From G963556115 sp963677015 (lineage in GTDB: Bacteria > Planctomycetota > SZUA-567): a stretch of 64,000 nucleotides of DNA. The position numbers and the translations under genes are program-made. The notes under the pieces are model-generated. The model was not told where the DNA came from. It did not search any database and saw only the letters and a list, made by a program, of their open reading frames with translations. The DNA is taken from contig OY781533.1 of the NCBI GenBank assembly GCA_963677015.1, forward strand, positions 1,488,001 to 1,552,000, written 5' to 3'. Shown piece by piece: positions 9,271 through 17,177 of this stretch (position 1 is its first letter; each line of letters begins with the position of its first letter).

Positions 9271-9858
9271 ATGGCAGAGTGGTCTGATCTATTTCGTAAT
9301 GAACTTGTTTCACGTTTTGGTGTTAAAGTAGATGCTGAAATATTTACGCATAAGTTTGATTGGGTTCAAAATTTTCATAAGAGGGCAAATGACATACTCA
9401 ATCCAGAGTATTTGCAGAGTATGAGGCCTGAGGATATTTATAAAGAACTTAAGACTCTGACTGTTCCGCAGTGTCCAATACGTATGACAAACTTGGGGCG
9501 GGCTAATTCAGCTGGTCAGGTTGTAGCTTCACTTATAAAGCTTTTGACAGTCCAGGGAGGTTTTGAGGAAAAGTACCGTGCCGCTAAATTTCCACAGGCT
9601 GGAATGGTAACAATTACGGAAATTCTTTGTGTGGCCAGACCGCATCGGTTTATATGCCGTAATACAGCTTTTACCCGGGCTTTGACACGGGTGGTGCCGT
9701 TTTATAGCAAAAAAGCTCTTGATGAGCTCGGGTATACGGAATTCTTTGATATATGTACTGAACTGGTAAAAGTAATGCTGGATTATCTGGGATCAGACAT
9801 ACAATGGGCATCGCAAGTTAGATATTTGTTATTGTATGCAACTTTAACCGAAAAATAG
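9271..9858 (+). CDS. Unrecognised 195-residue protein, possible orphan helical domain
   Basis: ATG at 9271 has AGGAG 8 bp upstream and follows umuC by 28 bp, so it is probably the last gene of the tatA-pcrA-umuC unit. The protein is soluble, with no signal peptide or membrane helix. The segment ITEILCVARPHRFICRNTAF and the following helices (ALDELGYTEFFDICTEL) resemble the pattern EI-x3-x2-P-x2-F/Y-P-x2-N found in helical domains that precede McrB-type AAA+ and other restriction or defence modules. No ATPase or nuclease motif is present. Function not assigned; the resemblance is an impression from pattern only. Confidence 0.7.
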   Translation: MAEWSDLFRNELVSRFGVKVDAEIFTHKFDWVQNFHKRANDILNPEYLQSMRPEDIYKELKTLTVPQCPIRMTNLGRANSAGQVVASLIKLLTVQGGFEEKYRAAKFPQAGMVTITEILCVARPHRFICRNTAFTRALTRVVPFYSKKALDELGYTEFFDICTELVKVMLDYLGSDIQWASQVRYLLLYATLTEK

Positions 9859-9936
9859 GCTTTACATTAGGAGTTTTCATACGTATCATTATAATATATT
9901 AGGTTTTAAGTTTAATGTCCCTCTGGAGATTGAGAC

Positions 9937-10539
9937 TTGAAGTATTTTATTATTATATTTGCAGTTTTTGCACTCATTACCGGGTGCAGCCTTATGGATC
10001 GTGATGACTCAAGGAGTAAGTCTGTGGCATCGAAGAAGAAAAAAATTGAGAAGGTCGAGTTTGAGACAACAATGGGAAATTTTGTTGTTGAGCTTTATTT
10101 GGACAAGGCACCGATAACAGTTGCTAATTTTAAGGAATATGTTGCTGACGGTTTTTATGACGGAACTGTTTTTCACCGGGTGATTCCAGGGTTTATGGTT
10201 CAGTGCGGCGGGTTTGATGCTGATATGGAGGAGAAGGATAATAAACGTCCACCAATCAAGAATGAAGCTGATAATGGTTTGCAGAATAACCGTGGAACAT
10301 TGTCAATGGCGCGAACCGCTGATATCAATAGTGCTACCTCTCAGTTTTTTATCAACGTAAAAGATAACGCTTTTCTTGATCATGGTCAGCGTGACTTCGG
10401 TTATGCGGTTTTTGGTAAGGTTGTTGACGGGATGGATGTCGTTGACAGTATTTCAAAGGTGAAAACAGGCTCTCACGGATTCCATGATGATGTACCTGTT
10501 GAGCCGGTGATCATTACGAGTGTTAAAAAGATTAAATAG
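9937..10539 (+). CDS. Lipoprotein peptidyl-prolyl cis-trans isomerase, cyclophilin type
   Basis: Catalyses proline isomerisation, here in the periplasm. A TTG start at 9937 has GGAG 8 bp upstream. Residues 1-17 form a lipoprotein signal ending in the lipobox ITGC (Cys17), so the protein should be anchored to a membrane. The cyclophilin domain follows: VANFKEYVADGFYDGTVFHRV, GGFDADMEE, SMARTADINSATSQFFIN (active-site Arg and the QFFI motif) and FGKVVDGMDVVDSI. The length of 200 residues suits a single-domain bacterial PpiA-type enzyme. A strong terminator follows. Confidence 0.93.
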   Translation: MKYFIIIFAVFALITGCSLMDRDDSRSKSVASKKKKIEKVEFETTMGNFVVELYLDKAPITVANFKEYVADGFYDGTVFHRVIPGFMVQCGGFDADMEEKDNKRPPIKNEADNGLQNNRGTLSMARTADINSATSQFFINVKDNAFLDHGQRDFGYAVFGKVVDGMDVVDSISKVKTGSHGFHDDVPVEPVIITSVKKIK

Positions 10540-10554
10540 ATTTTATCTAGTGTT

Positions 10555-10608
10555 TTTTAATATAAAAGAAGCCGTTAATGTTAAATTAACGGCTTCTTTT
10601 ATATTAAA
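10555..10608. terminator. Bidirectional terminator between convergent genes
   Basis: A perfect inverted repeat of at least 19 bp (arms 10561-10579 and 10585-10603, 5-bp loop) is flanked by A and T tracts on both sides, so it can stop transcription of the cyclophilin gene and of the small minus-strand gene. Confidence 0.9.
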
Positions 10609-10615
10609 TTAATAG

Positions 10616-10891
10616 TTATATTTTTGAATCTACTATTCCATAGCGGGAGTATTGCTCCGGTTTAAGATATTTTAGTGTATCTGCGGCATCCGGGCCGAGT
10701 ATCATGATCAGATTGCTTACGGTGACTGGCAATCCTTCCTGCTGGCAGCCATAGCAGGCTATTATAAGTTTGGCATCAGCAATTTTGATATTATCAGATT
10801 GTTTGCGTTTATAACTTTTTGAGTTTATCTGAGCCAGAAAATTTTGAGCGTTAATAACAATTTCAGGTATATTTGGGTTGTTTTTATTCAT
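10616..10891 (-). CDS. Unrecognised 91-residue protein
   Basis: Start ATG at 10891 has GGAG about 10 bp upstream on the minus strand, and a terminator follows, so it looks like a genuine gene. The protein is soluble, with a Lys/Asn-rich N-terminal half, a lone CYGC pair, and a C-terminal half (LPVTVSNLIMILGPDAADTL) that could form two or three helices. I recognise no family. It lies just after manA on the same strand but is separated from it by 103 bp of AT-rich DNA; since manA is transcribed away from it, it has its own promoter. Confidence 0.6.
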   Translation of the reverse strand: MNKNNPNIPEIVINAQNFLAQINSKSYKRKQSDNIKIADAKLIIACYGCQQEGLPVTVSNLIMILGPDAADTLKYLKPEQYSRYGIVDSKI

Positions 10892-10994
10892 ATGATTATA
10901 TCTCCATTTGTTTCCTTACAGCTTAAATATATTGCTTAGTCGCCAAGATACAATATATTTGTATGGAAAATAATTAATCTAAAAAAAATCAACG

Positions 10995-11960
10995 TTAACT
11001 GAATATGAGAATTTCTGAACTTGTGTCGGCATTAATTGTTATATCACCTGACATTGACGGAATAAGGCAGGAGTCGTACTTTTCAAGAGCGACTTCCACT
11101 CCTCCGGCAGCAACGGTGATAGGTGAATTTAACGAGGTTATAATATATATATTTTGTTTATTATTACTTAGATTTATCGCCGACTTTATCTGTGATATTT
11201 TGTCCATTGTAAAGTTCGAGTTTTTTACAAATTTTTCATATTGATAGTTTTCATACTGTATTACCTCTGGTTTTACCAGATGAGATTCTGGGAGATAATC
11301 AAAATTTATTACTTCTAATGCTTCATGTATATGGAGTTTTCGGCCTTTACCATTTTTGTCTACACGGTTCCAGTCAAATAATCGGTAGGTGATATTTGAA
11401 CTTTGCTGAATTTCAAAAACTTTTATAAATGGACAGAGTGAGTGAATTGTGCCATGCGGAATATTCACGACATCGCCTTTTTTAACATAGACTTTATTAA
11501 GGTCGGCTTCAAGTGTTCCATTGTGTATTGCTTCTTTAAGATTGTCCGGAGTGAGCTTTTCTTTAAGCCCCAAATAGAGAAAAGCATTCTCCGGAGCATC
11601 AAGAATGTACCATGATTCTGCTTTTCCGGTGTCATCAAGTGCGTTGTAGGTGGCATAGCTGTCTGTCGGATGAACCTGTACTGAAAGCTCGCTCTCAGGT
11701 GCCAGAATTTTAAGCAACAGTGGAAAACGCTCAGGAGCCAGCGAGTCAGGATAAATCAATTCTATAATTTCATGGAGGGCTTTGCCTTTATGTTCACCGT
11801 TGATTATTTTCGTTGTGTCTTCTTTGTAATCTGAGATTTCCCAGCTCTCACCAACAGTTCCAATCGGTATTATTGAAGAGCGGTTTTTCAGGTAATCTCC
11901 ACCCCAGATATTTTCTTGAAGCAGGGGCTCGAATTTAAGTGGATAAGTTATTTTGTTCAT
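10995..11960 (-). CDS. manA: Mannose-6-phosphate isomerase, class I
   Basis: Zinc enzyme that interconverts mannose 6-phosphate and fructose 6-phosphate, feeding GDP-mannose and glycan synthesis or mannose use. The N-terminus LKFEPLLQENIWGGDYL is diagnostic for the short bacterial type. Zinc ligands are visible in LSVQVHPTD (Gln and His), in the Glu that follows (KAESWYILD) and in PHGTIHSLC. The 321-residue length fits the Bacillus-like class. No strong Shine-Dalgarno is seen before ATG 11960. It lies 38 bp beyond the end of the HtrA-like gene on the same strand, so co-transcription is possible. Confidence 0.92.
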   Translation of the reverse strand: MNKITYPLKFEPLLQENIWGGDYLKNRSSIIPIGTVGESWEISDYKEDTTKIINGEHKGKALHEIIELIYPDSLAPERFPLLLKILAPESELSVQVHPTDSYATYNALDDTGKAESWYILDAPENAFLYLGLKEKLTPDNLKEAIHNGTLEADLNKVYVKKGDVVNIPHGTIHSLCPFIKVFEIQQSSNITYRLFDWNRVDKNGKGRKLHIHEALEVINFDYLPESHLVKPEVIQYENYQYEKFVKNSNFTMDKISQIKSAINLSNNKQNIYIITSLNSPITVAAGGVEVALEKYDSCLIPSMSGDITINADTSSEILIFS

Positions 11961-11998
11961 ATATTCACATTCTATTTTTTAATAAATTAACACAACTA

Positions 11999-14056
11999 TC
12001 AGTTAAGTGTAACATAGAGTTTCTGGTCGATTCCGGGACTTGATATATGACCTGAAACCGTTGTTCCGTCTTTATTGTTTTTTATAAAATCCGCAAGATC
12101 CGCGGCATTACTGATGCGTTTGCCGTTGAGAAGTACAAAAGGCTTTTCCAGAGGTCTGGTGATATTGAATATTACCACTGTTCCGGGGCTTTTTTCGGTA
12201 ATATAATTATTAATTTCACTCCATGATCTAACTCCCAGACCATCCATTTTACGAATAATATCACCTTCTTTAAAGCCGGCTTTAGCTGCGGGAGAATCTT
12301 TTACTACTCTTCCAACAGCAACGTCTGAGGAGTAGGGGTCATTTCTTGAAGCCAGAAGCCCCAGTTGGATTTTATTGCTTTCATTTATGCCGTTACCTTG
12401 TTTCAGCTCGGGCAGCGCTGCAATTATTTTATTTGACATTATTCCCATAGAAATACCGCTATTTGGTGTACTGGTAAAAATTTTGAGTGTTGGTACCAGA
12501 GTATTAGATGTATTGTTTTTATCATTGCTGAATGGAAGAATGCTTCCGGAAACAGGTGACGGAGTTAGAGGTCTGGCTGCAAGCCCCAGAAATTTTCCAG
12601 AGTGATTGATAATTGGGCCTCCGGAATTTCCATAGTTCAATAAAGCGTCAACCTGAAAATAATTCCCGTCATTCCGGGTGGAGGCGCTGACAATACCGGT
12701 GTTTATCGTGTATGATGGCTGGTTTGACCCGATAATTGCTATTTCTTCAGCGAGAATTGGTGTTGCTGCAGTTCTTTGCAGATCGATATAAGGTTGTGGT
12801 TCTGTAACCTCTGCTTTGAGCAGTGCTAGCCCCAGCGGTGTGCTGAATCCTATAATACTCCCCGGAACTTCTGAGCCGTCCGCCAGGTATATGTTAATTT
12901 CTGTGACCCTGTTGTTTACCTTTTCAATATCAATATGAGAATTGTTGACGTATTCCTCCATATTTCCGTGGTAGGTCAGCTCTTTATAATTACCGGAGAC
13001 TTTATCGATATAAACCGTATCGGCAGATTCAACATTGAATGAACTAGTAATAATGTAGCCGTCAGGTGATATCATCAGGCCTGTAACAGCTCCCGCCGGT
13101 CTTCTTAGCATCTGATTTGCAGCTATCAGACTCTCAGTGGAAAAGAAATCCACAATAATACGGCGCTTCTCATTTGCATTTAACTCCGGCCAGGAGGTTA
13201 GTGTTTTTTTAAAGGTTTCCCAGTCTGGAAAAATAAGTTTCTCGGGTAGGTAAGCTCTCTTCACATTAATTCCTACAAGCGCATCAGTGATGGAATTGAT
13301 GTTTTTAAAGTTTTCAGGTGTTGTTAAAGACGGGGATTGTTTAGTAATTGGAACTGTATGCTCGGAAAAATATTTGAATTCTGAAATTATCTTTTGTGCC
13401 GGTATTGCCGTTCCTTGCCAGCGCTGCCGCGAGAAGTCCTTAGAAATAATACCTATAACCTCGGCATTGGCATTGATAAGTCCGCCGCCATCCTGTCCGT
13501 CGTTTACTGCTGCATCTGTTTCTATAACTTGTATAAGGTGCGGGAGGCCGGCTGCTGCCGGTTCAATATTGATGTTATAGATGCCACTGATCACTCCGGC
13601 ACTGAAAGTTGCTCCGTCACCGAGTTTTATAGAGTTGTTGGCATTTCCCAATGTATATACCGGTGCCGCGAGCGGCGGTATTTCGGCGTTTAGCTTAATA
13701 TATGGAAAGTTTTGTGTGTCGTGAGCGTTAATGCGCAGTAAAACACTTTGCACAGAGGCTGAGTATTCTACAATTTTAGCGGAGTATGAGGTATGATCTT
13801 CAAAATAGATCGTTATTGTGTCAGCATTATCCGGGACAACGGTAGTAGACGTTAGGATAATCCCCTGAGGGCTGATCACAACACCAGTACCATAGTATTT
13901 ATCATCGGCCGCTGCCGCGTAAATTCCGACTGTAGCGGGTTTGGCAAGATCTGCTACTCTCTCCGGTGTCAATGCCATTGCGTATGACAGGCAACTGTGT
14001 AATATTACAATTGCCATAATCAGGGAAAAAAGAGTATAATTTTTACTTATCTGCAT
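11999..14056 (-). CDS. Twin-domain HtrA/DegP-like protein with degenerate catalytic triads and PDZ domain
   Basis: A secreted protein with two trypsin-like folds in tandem and a C-terminal PDZ domain. The start at ATG 14056 gives an N-terminal signal peptide (MQISKNYTLFSLIMAIVILH...SYAMA); a TTG at 14080 would add eight residues. In domain 1 the positions expected for His (LTSTTVV where active enzymes have NxHVV) and Ser (QDGGGL where GNSGGPL is expected) are replaced. Domain 2 keeps GNSGGPI but again lacks His (ITSSFNV). The PDZ unit reads SPAAKAGFKEGDIIRKMDG. It is therefore probably a chaperone, adaptor or peptide sensor and not a protease. It overlaps the upstream 48-residue gene by 14 bp, which suggests translational coupling within an rbfA-led operon. 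Confidence 0.85.
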   Translation of the reverse strand: MQISKNYTLFSLIMAIVILHSCLSYAMALTPERVADLAKPATVGIYAAAADDKYYGTGVVISPQGIILTSTTVVPDNADTITIYFEDHTSYSAKIVEYSASVQSVLLRINAHDTQNFPYIKLNAEIPPLAAPVYTLGNANNSIKLGDGATFSAGVISGIYNINIEPAAAGLPHLIQVIETDAAVNDGQDGGGLINANAEVIGIISKDFSRQRWQGTAIPAQKIISEFKYFSEHTVPITKQSPSLTTPENFKNINSITDALVGINVKRAYLPEKLIFPDWETFKKTLTSWPELNANEKRRIIVDFFSTESLIAANQMLRRPAGAVTGLMISPDGYIITSSFNVESADTVYIDKVSGNYKELTYHGNMEEYVNNSHIDIEKVNNRVTEINIYLADGSEVPGSIIGFSTPLGLALLKAEVTEPQPYIDLQRTAATPILAEEIAIIGSNQPSYTINTGIVSASTRNDGNYFQVDALLNYGNSGGPIINHSGKFLGLAARPLTPSPVSGSILPFSNDKNNTSNTLVPTLKIFTSTPNSGISMGIMSNKIIAALPELKQGNGINESNKIQLGLLASRNDPYSSDVAVGRVVKDSPAAKAGFKEGDIIRKMDGLGVRSWSEINNYITEKSPGTVVIFNITRPLEKPFVLLNGKRISNAADLADFIKNNKDGTTVSGHISSPGIDQKLYVTLN

Positions 14057-14189
14057 TTTGTTCTTGTTTAGAGCTGTCAAGTTGAATATTTGATGAAGTC
14101 GCCTTCGGCCAAAGAAATTTCTGTAATTTAAAACCGCCCCAGATAAGCAGTAAACCTATTAATAATTTGAGTAACAGAACCTTATTCAT
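14043..14189 (-). CDS. Small single-pass membrane protein (48 residues)
   Basis: A short reading frame between rbfA and the HtrA-like gene. ATG at 14189 overlaps the last codons of rbfA and the stop at 14043-14045 lies inside the start of the next gene, so all three are translationally interlocked. The protein begins MNKVLLLKLLIGLLLIWGG, a strongly hydrophobic helix of about 17 residues, followed by a basic stretch (KLQKFLWPK) and a polar tail rich in Ser, Gln and Lys. Tight overlap on both sides is the main sign it is real. It could anchor or regulate the HtrA-like protein. No family recognised. Confidence 0.68.
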   Translation of the reverse strand: MNKVLLLKLLIGLLLIWGGFKLQKFLWPKATSSNIQLDSSKQEQNADK

Positions 14190-14592
14190 TAGTGTTATCT
14201 TCAGATTCGTCTGGTTGTTCCGATGAATCAGGATGAGGGTCGCTTGCGCGGGCCTCCTTTATGAGTTCGCTGATATCTGCCGAACGGTCAATTCTCTTCT
14301 CTATTTTGAAATTGATCTCCGGTGTAACCTTGGTATTCATAACCTGTCCCAGGCATTTACGGACATAAGATGTATTATCTTTTATAGCCCGCATTGTTTC
14401 CATTTTAACCATGTCTTCACCAAAAACACTGATATAAACGTTTGCATGGCGTAAATCCGGTGAAACCTCACATCTGGTAACGGTAATAAAACCGATTCTC
14501 TCATCGTTAATATCGCGTAATATTGCGCTGACCTCCTGAACGATACGGGAATTGACCCGCTCCTGTCGGCGCGACATTTTCTTTTCTGGCAT
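14182..14592 (-). CDS. rbfA: 30S ribosome-binding factor RbfA
   Basis: KH-fold factor needed for 16S rRNA 5'-end maturation and cold adaptation. Diagnostic segments are RVNSRIVQEVSAILRD, RIGFITVTRCEVSPDLRHANVYISVFG and the helix MNTKVTPEINFKIEKRIDRS. The last 20 residues are acidic and polar. A good Shine-Dalgarno (AAGGAG) precedes ATG 14592. Usually rbfA follows infB; here nothing lies upstream on the same strand for over 2 kb except the divergent grx-like gene, so it has its own promoter in the AT-rich 268-bp gap. Confidence 0.94.
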   Translation of the reverse strand: MPEKKMSRRQERVNSRIVQEVSAILRDINDERIGFITVTRCEVSPDLRHANVYISVFGEDMVKMETMRAIKDNTSYVRKCLGQVMNTKVTPEINFKIEKRIDRSADISELIKEARASDPHPDSSEQPDESEDNTNE

Positions 14593-14652
14593 TATTTCTC
14601 CTTGAATAAAGATTTATATTCTCTAAGAATTGCAGTCAAAGTCAAATACAAA

Positions 14653-14785
14653 AAAAGTTGATTTTGCAATTATTTGCCTTATTTTACAGTTTTTTTGGAG
14701 TTTTAACAGTTAATTTGTCTGGCGGCGTCAGTAAATTAATATTAGTCAGCAAATTAACCAAAATAATTCAGTAAAAGTTGATTTT
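14653..14785. repeat. Two copies of a 13-bp direct repeat in the rbfA/grx-like intergenic region
   Basis: AAAAGTTGATTTT occurs at 14653-14665 and 14773-14785, exactly 120 bp apart. The shared divergent intergenic region also holds AGTAC-N7-GTACT at 14831-14847, just before the ribosome binding site of the glutaredoxin-like gene. These could be regulator sites, but the region is AT-rich and chance is not excluded. Confidence 0.3.
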
Positions 14786-14860
14786 AGTGATGATTTTATT
14801 ACTGAATTGTCGATAAAATAGTAGCAAAAAAGTACATGGAGTGTACTAAAGGAGTAAATC

Positions 14861-15169
14861 ATGTCATTAATATCTGGTTATGATAAATATTACTTGATTT
14901 CATGGGATGCAATGGAGGAATTTCTTATGGGTGAAATACAGGATATTGAAATCTGGGGTAGTTCTGACTGTCCGGAATGTGAAAGAATTAAGCGGTTATA
15001 TGCGGCTAACGACTACAAATATTATGATATCTCTGATCTGATATCGGGAGAAAAGGCTGATGTTGATGCAATGGTACAGCTGTCATTTCAGAATATGCGG
15101 CTGCCGTTGATAAAGGTTGATGGTGAATGGATGGACCCGGATACAGTACGTGAAAGTTCTGTGGCCTGA
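14861..15169 (+). CDS. Glutaredoxin/thioredoxin-fold protein with CPEC motif
   Basis: Small thiol-redox protein. The core IEIWGSSDCPECERIKRLY carries a CxxC active site, and LPLIKVDGEWM matches the cis-Pro region of the glutaredoxin fold. Two starts are plausible: ATG 14861 with AGGAG 6-10 bp upstream (102 residues), or ATG 14927 with GGAGG 8 bp upstream (80 residues), which removes a 22-residue N-terminal stretch outside the fold. The extra stretch could be a leader peptide. Proteins of this kind often serve anaerobic ribonucleotide reductase, but no nrd gene is nearby. The gene converges on recA through a shared hairpin. Confidence 0.75.
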   Translation: MSLISGYDKYYLISWDAMEEFLMGEIQDIEIWGSSDCPECERIKRLYAANDYKYYDISDLISGEKADVDAMVQLSFQNMRLPLIKVDGEWMDPDTVRESSVA

Positions 15170-15185
15170 AAATTTTAACTATAAA

Positions 15186-15218
15186 TTTCTGCCGGCAGTA
15201 TTATGCTGCCGGCAGAAA
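15186..15218. terminator. Hairpin terminator between the glutaredoxin-like gene and recA
   Basis: Perfect 13-bp inverted repeat (15186-15198 and 15206-15218) with a 7-bp loop; the GC core is CTGCCGGCAG on both arms. T tracts are short on both strands, so efficiency is uncertain. Confidence 0.75.
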
Positions 15219-15223
15219 AAGAA

Positions 15224-16342
15224 CTATTCCGCAGCTTCCGCTGCAATACCGTCTTTTTCGGTTGTATCTTCAACAGCATCAGTGTCAGACGTATCCACAT
15301 TCATGGCGGGAAAAAGAATAACTTTGAGTTTCTCTGCTATTTCATTACGTATATCCTGATTTTCATCAAGGAAAGTACAGGCATTATCACGTCCCTGACC
15401 CAGTCTTGTCGCGCCATAGCTGAACCATGCGCCACTTTTATTAACAATATCATAGGTTACGCCGAGGTCAACAAGTTCGCCGGTATAATTAATCCCTTTG
15501 TTAAACATGATGTCGAAGTTGGCAACTTTAAATGGGGGGGCGACTTTATTTTTTACAACCTTAACCTTTACATTGTTGCCTATAGGGTTATCATCGTTTT
15601 TTACGTCCTTGATTGTGCCGGTGCGTCTGATGTCAAGGCGCAGGGATGAATAGAACTTCAAGGCATTACCGCCTGTTGTTGTCTCCGGTGAGCCGAACAT
15701 AACTCCGATTTTCATACGTATCTGATTGATAAAGATTACTGTTGTGTTTGACTTTTTGGCAATACCGGTAAGTTTTCTCAGTCCCTGGCTCATCAATCTT
15801 GCCTGTAAGCCGACATGTGAGTCACCCATATCACCATCAAGTTCCGCCTGTGGCGTAAGTGCGGCAACTGAGTCGATAACTATTATATCAACAGCACCGG
15901 ATCTGGTCAGTAGTTCGGTAATTTCAAGAGCCTGTTCGCCGCTATCAGGCTGACTTACCAGCAGGTCATCAAGATTTACGCCGAGCCTGCGGGCATATGC
16001 GGGATCCAGTGCATGCTCAGCATCAATAAACGCAGCAACTCCACCGGTTTTCTGAGCGCTGGCGATAGCGTGCAGTGCCAGTGTGGTCTTACCTGAACTT
16101 TCAGGCCCATAAAATTCTACAATTCGTCCCATAGGGACACCGCCGATACCGATAGCAGCATCAAGCGACAGACTGCCGGTGCTGATAGAAGGTATCATGG
16201 TTATTTCGTTATCACCGAGTTTGCGGATAGCTTCTGCTCCAAAGCGTTTGTCAATTTCACCGAGTGTGCGGCTTAGTGCTTTGGCACGACCTTCATTGTC
16301 ATCTGGTAGATCTAAATTCTTTTTGCTCTTATTCTTTGCCAT
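15224..16342 (-). CDS. recA: Recombinase RecA
   Basis: Strand-exchange protein and coprotease for LexA cleavage. Walker A GPESSGKT at residues 79-86, Walker B DIIVIDSVAALTP, loop 1 region GDMGDSHVGLQARLMSQ and loop 2 region GNALKFYSSLRLDIRR are all intact. The C-terminus is acidic as in E. coli. ATG 16342 is preferred since AGGAG lies 9 bp upstream; an in-frame upstream ATG at 16402 lacks support and would fall almost against the lexA stop. It sits 64 bp after lexA on the same strand and shares its promoter and operator. Confidence 0.98.
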   Translation of the reverse strand: MAKNKSKKNLDLPDDNEGRAKALSRTLGEIDKRFGAEAIRKLGDNEITMIPSISTGSLSLDAAIGIGGVPMGRIVEFYGPESSGKTTLALHAIASAQKTGGVAAFIDAEHALDPAYARRLGVNLDDLLVSQPDSGEQALEITELLTRSGAVDIIVIDSVAALTPQAELDGDMGDSHVGLQARLMSQGLRKLTGIAKKSNTTVIFINQIRMKIGVMFGSPETTTGGNALKFYSSLRLDIRRTGTIKDVKNDDNPIGNNVKVKVVKNKVAPPFKVANFDIMFNKGINYTGELVDLGVTYDIVNKSGAWFSYGATRLGQGRDNACTFLDENQDIRNEIAEKLKVILFPAMNVDTSDTDAVEDTTEKDGIAAEAAE

Positions 16343-16406
16343 AGTTGTAGCTCCTGGATTATAAATAACTTTGATTTTATCATTGACGTATTTTGAAAGC
16401 AATATA

Positions 16407-17021
16407 TTAGCGAATCACACGGTGTAAACCAACTACTTTCCCGGCAATTCGAAAATCGGTAATATTAAGATCAACCCGAATCGGGCTGTAATACTCATTC
16501 TCAGGATAGAGAATAGCTTCTGTATGGTTTATGGTTATACGCTTTACGGTTGCTTCACCTTCGACTATCGCGACTCCGATCTCGCCATTATGAATTATCT
16601 GCTGTTCTCTGACGATAACGAAATCGCCATCCCAGATCCCAGCATCAATCATGCTGTCCCCCTTAACATGCAAGGCGAAATGTCTTTCATCATAAAACTC
16701 TGACAGTTCGAGGTAGCCATCGAGATTTTCTATGGCTGAGATTGGGGTTCCGGCTGCAACTCTGCCGATAATGGGCACTCCCTGATTATGCTTTTCGCAA
16801 GCAGCTGCGGCTTCGGTAAGAATAATACCGCGGGCTGTGCCTGGTTTTTTTATTATGTAACCTTTTTTTGCAAGTGTCTGGAGATGATCATTGACTGTAT
16901 TGGTTGAGCTGTAACCAAAATAATCTGCAATTTCACGCATAGTCGGGGTATAGCCGCCTGCGGTCAGGCATTCCTTGATGTAGTCGTAAATATTCTGCTG
17001 TTTACTGGTAAGTTTTTCCAT
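16407..17021 (-). CDS. lexA: SOS repressor LexA
   Basis: Winged-helix repressor with a self-cleaving S24 domain. The N-terminal LTSKQQNIYDYIKECL and YTPTMREIADYFGYSS form the DNA-binding region. The cleavage bond is Ala90-Gly91 (RVAAGTP), the nucleophile is Ser123 (KGDSMIDAG) and the general base is Lys160 (GEATVKRI), all conserved. Length 204 is typical. It heads the lexA-recA operon and its promoter carries a strong palindromic operator, so it is autoregulated. Confidence 0.97.
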   Translation of the reverse strand: MEKLTSKQQNIYDYIKECLTAGGYTPTMREIADYFGYSSTNTVNDHLQTLAKKGYIIKKPGTARGIILTEAAAACEKHNQGVPIIGRVAAGTPISAIENLDGYLELSEFYDERHFALHVKGDSMIDAGIWDGDFVIVREQQIIHNGEIGVAIVEGEATVKRITINHTEAILYPENEYYSPIRVDLNITDFRIAGKVVGLHRVIR

Positions 17022-17054
17022 TTAGTATGATCCTCTGTAAGCGTTGTTGTTGTT

Positions 17055-17083
17055 ATATTACTGATAATAATATCAGTAATCAA
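17055..17083 (-). promoter_or_regulatory. lexA-recA promoter overlapped by an SOS operator
   Basis: On the minus strand TTGATT (17083-17078) and TAATAT (17060-17055) are 17 bp apart. Between and over them lies a palindrome at 17057-17080 with core TACTG-N10-CAGTA. This matches the E. coli LexA consensus TACTG(TA)5CAGTA except that CTGA/TCAG replaces CTGT/ACAG. LexA bound here would block RNA polymerase directly. Confidence 0.82.
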
Positions 17084-17143
17084 TATAAATTTTTAATATT
17101 TAAGAAATTTTGTTCAGTATAACATGCAGTTTTTCCTCTTTTT

Positions 17144-17163
17144 TACTAATAATAATTACTGTA
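17144..17163. promoter_or_regulatory. Possible second, degenerate LexA site
   Basis: The 20 bp at 17144-17163 match the lexA operator at 16 of 20 positions (TACTA-N10-CTGTA). It lies 15 bp upstream of the -35 of the divergent gene at 17275, so it could extend SOS control to that gene or help LexA binding. The right half-site is poor. Confidence 0.35.
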
Positions 17164-17177
17164 ATTACTATAATGAG

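Noticed and set aside
17057..17080. Novel phylum-specific LexA operator
   Set aside because: On comparison it follows the E. coli TACTG-N10-CAGTA layout, so it is a variant and not a new type.
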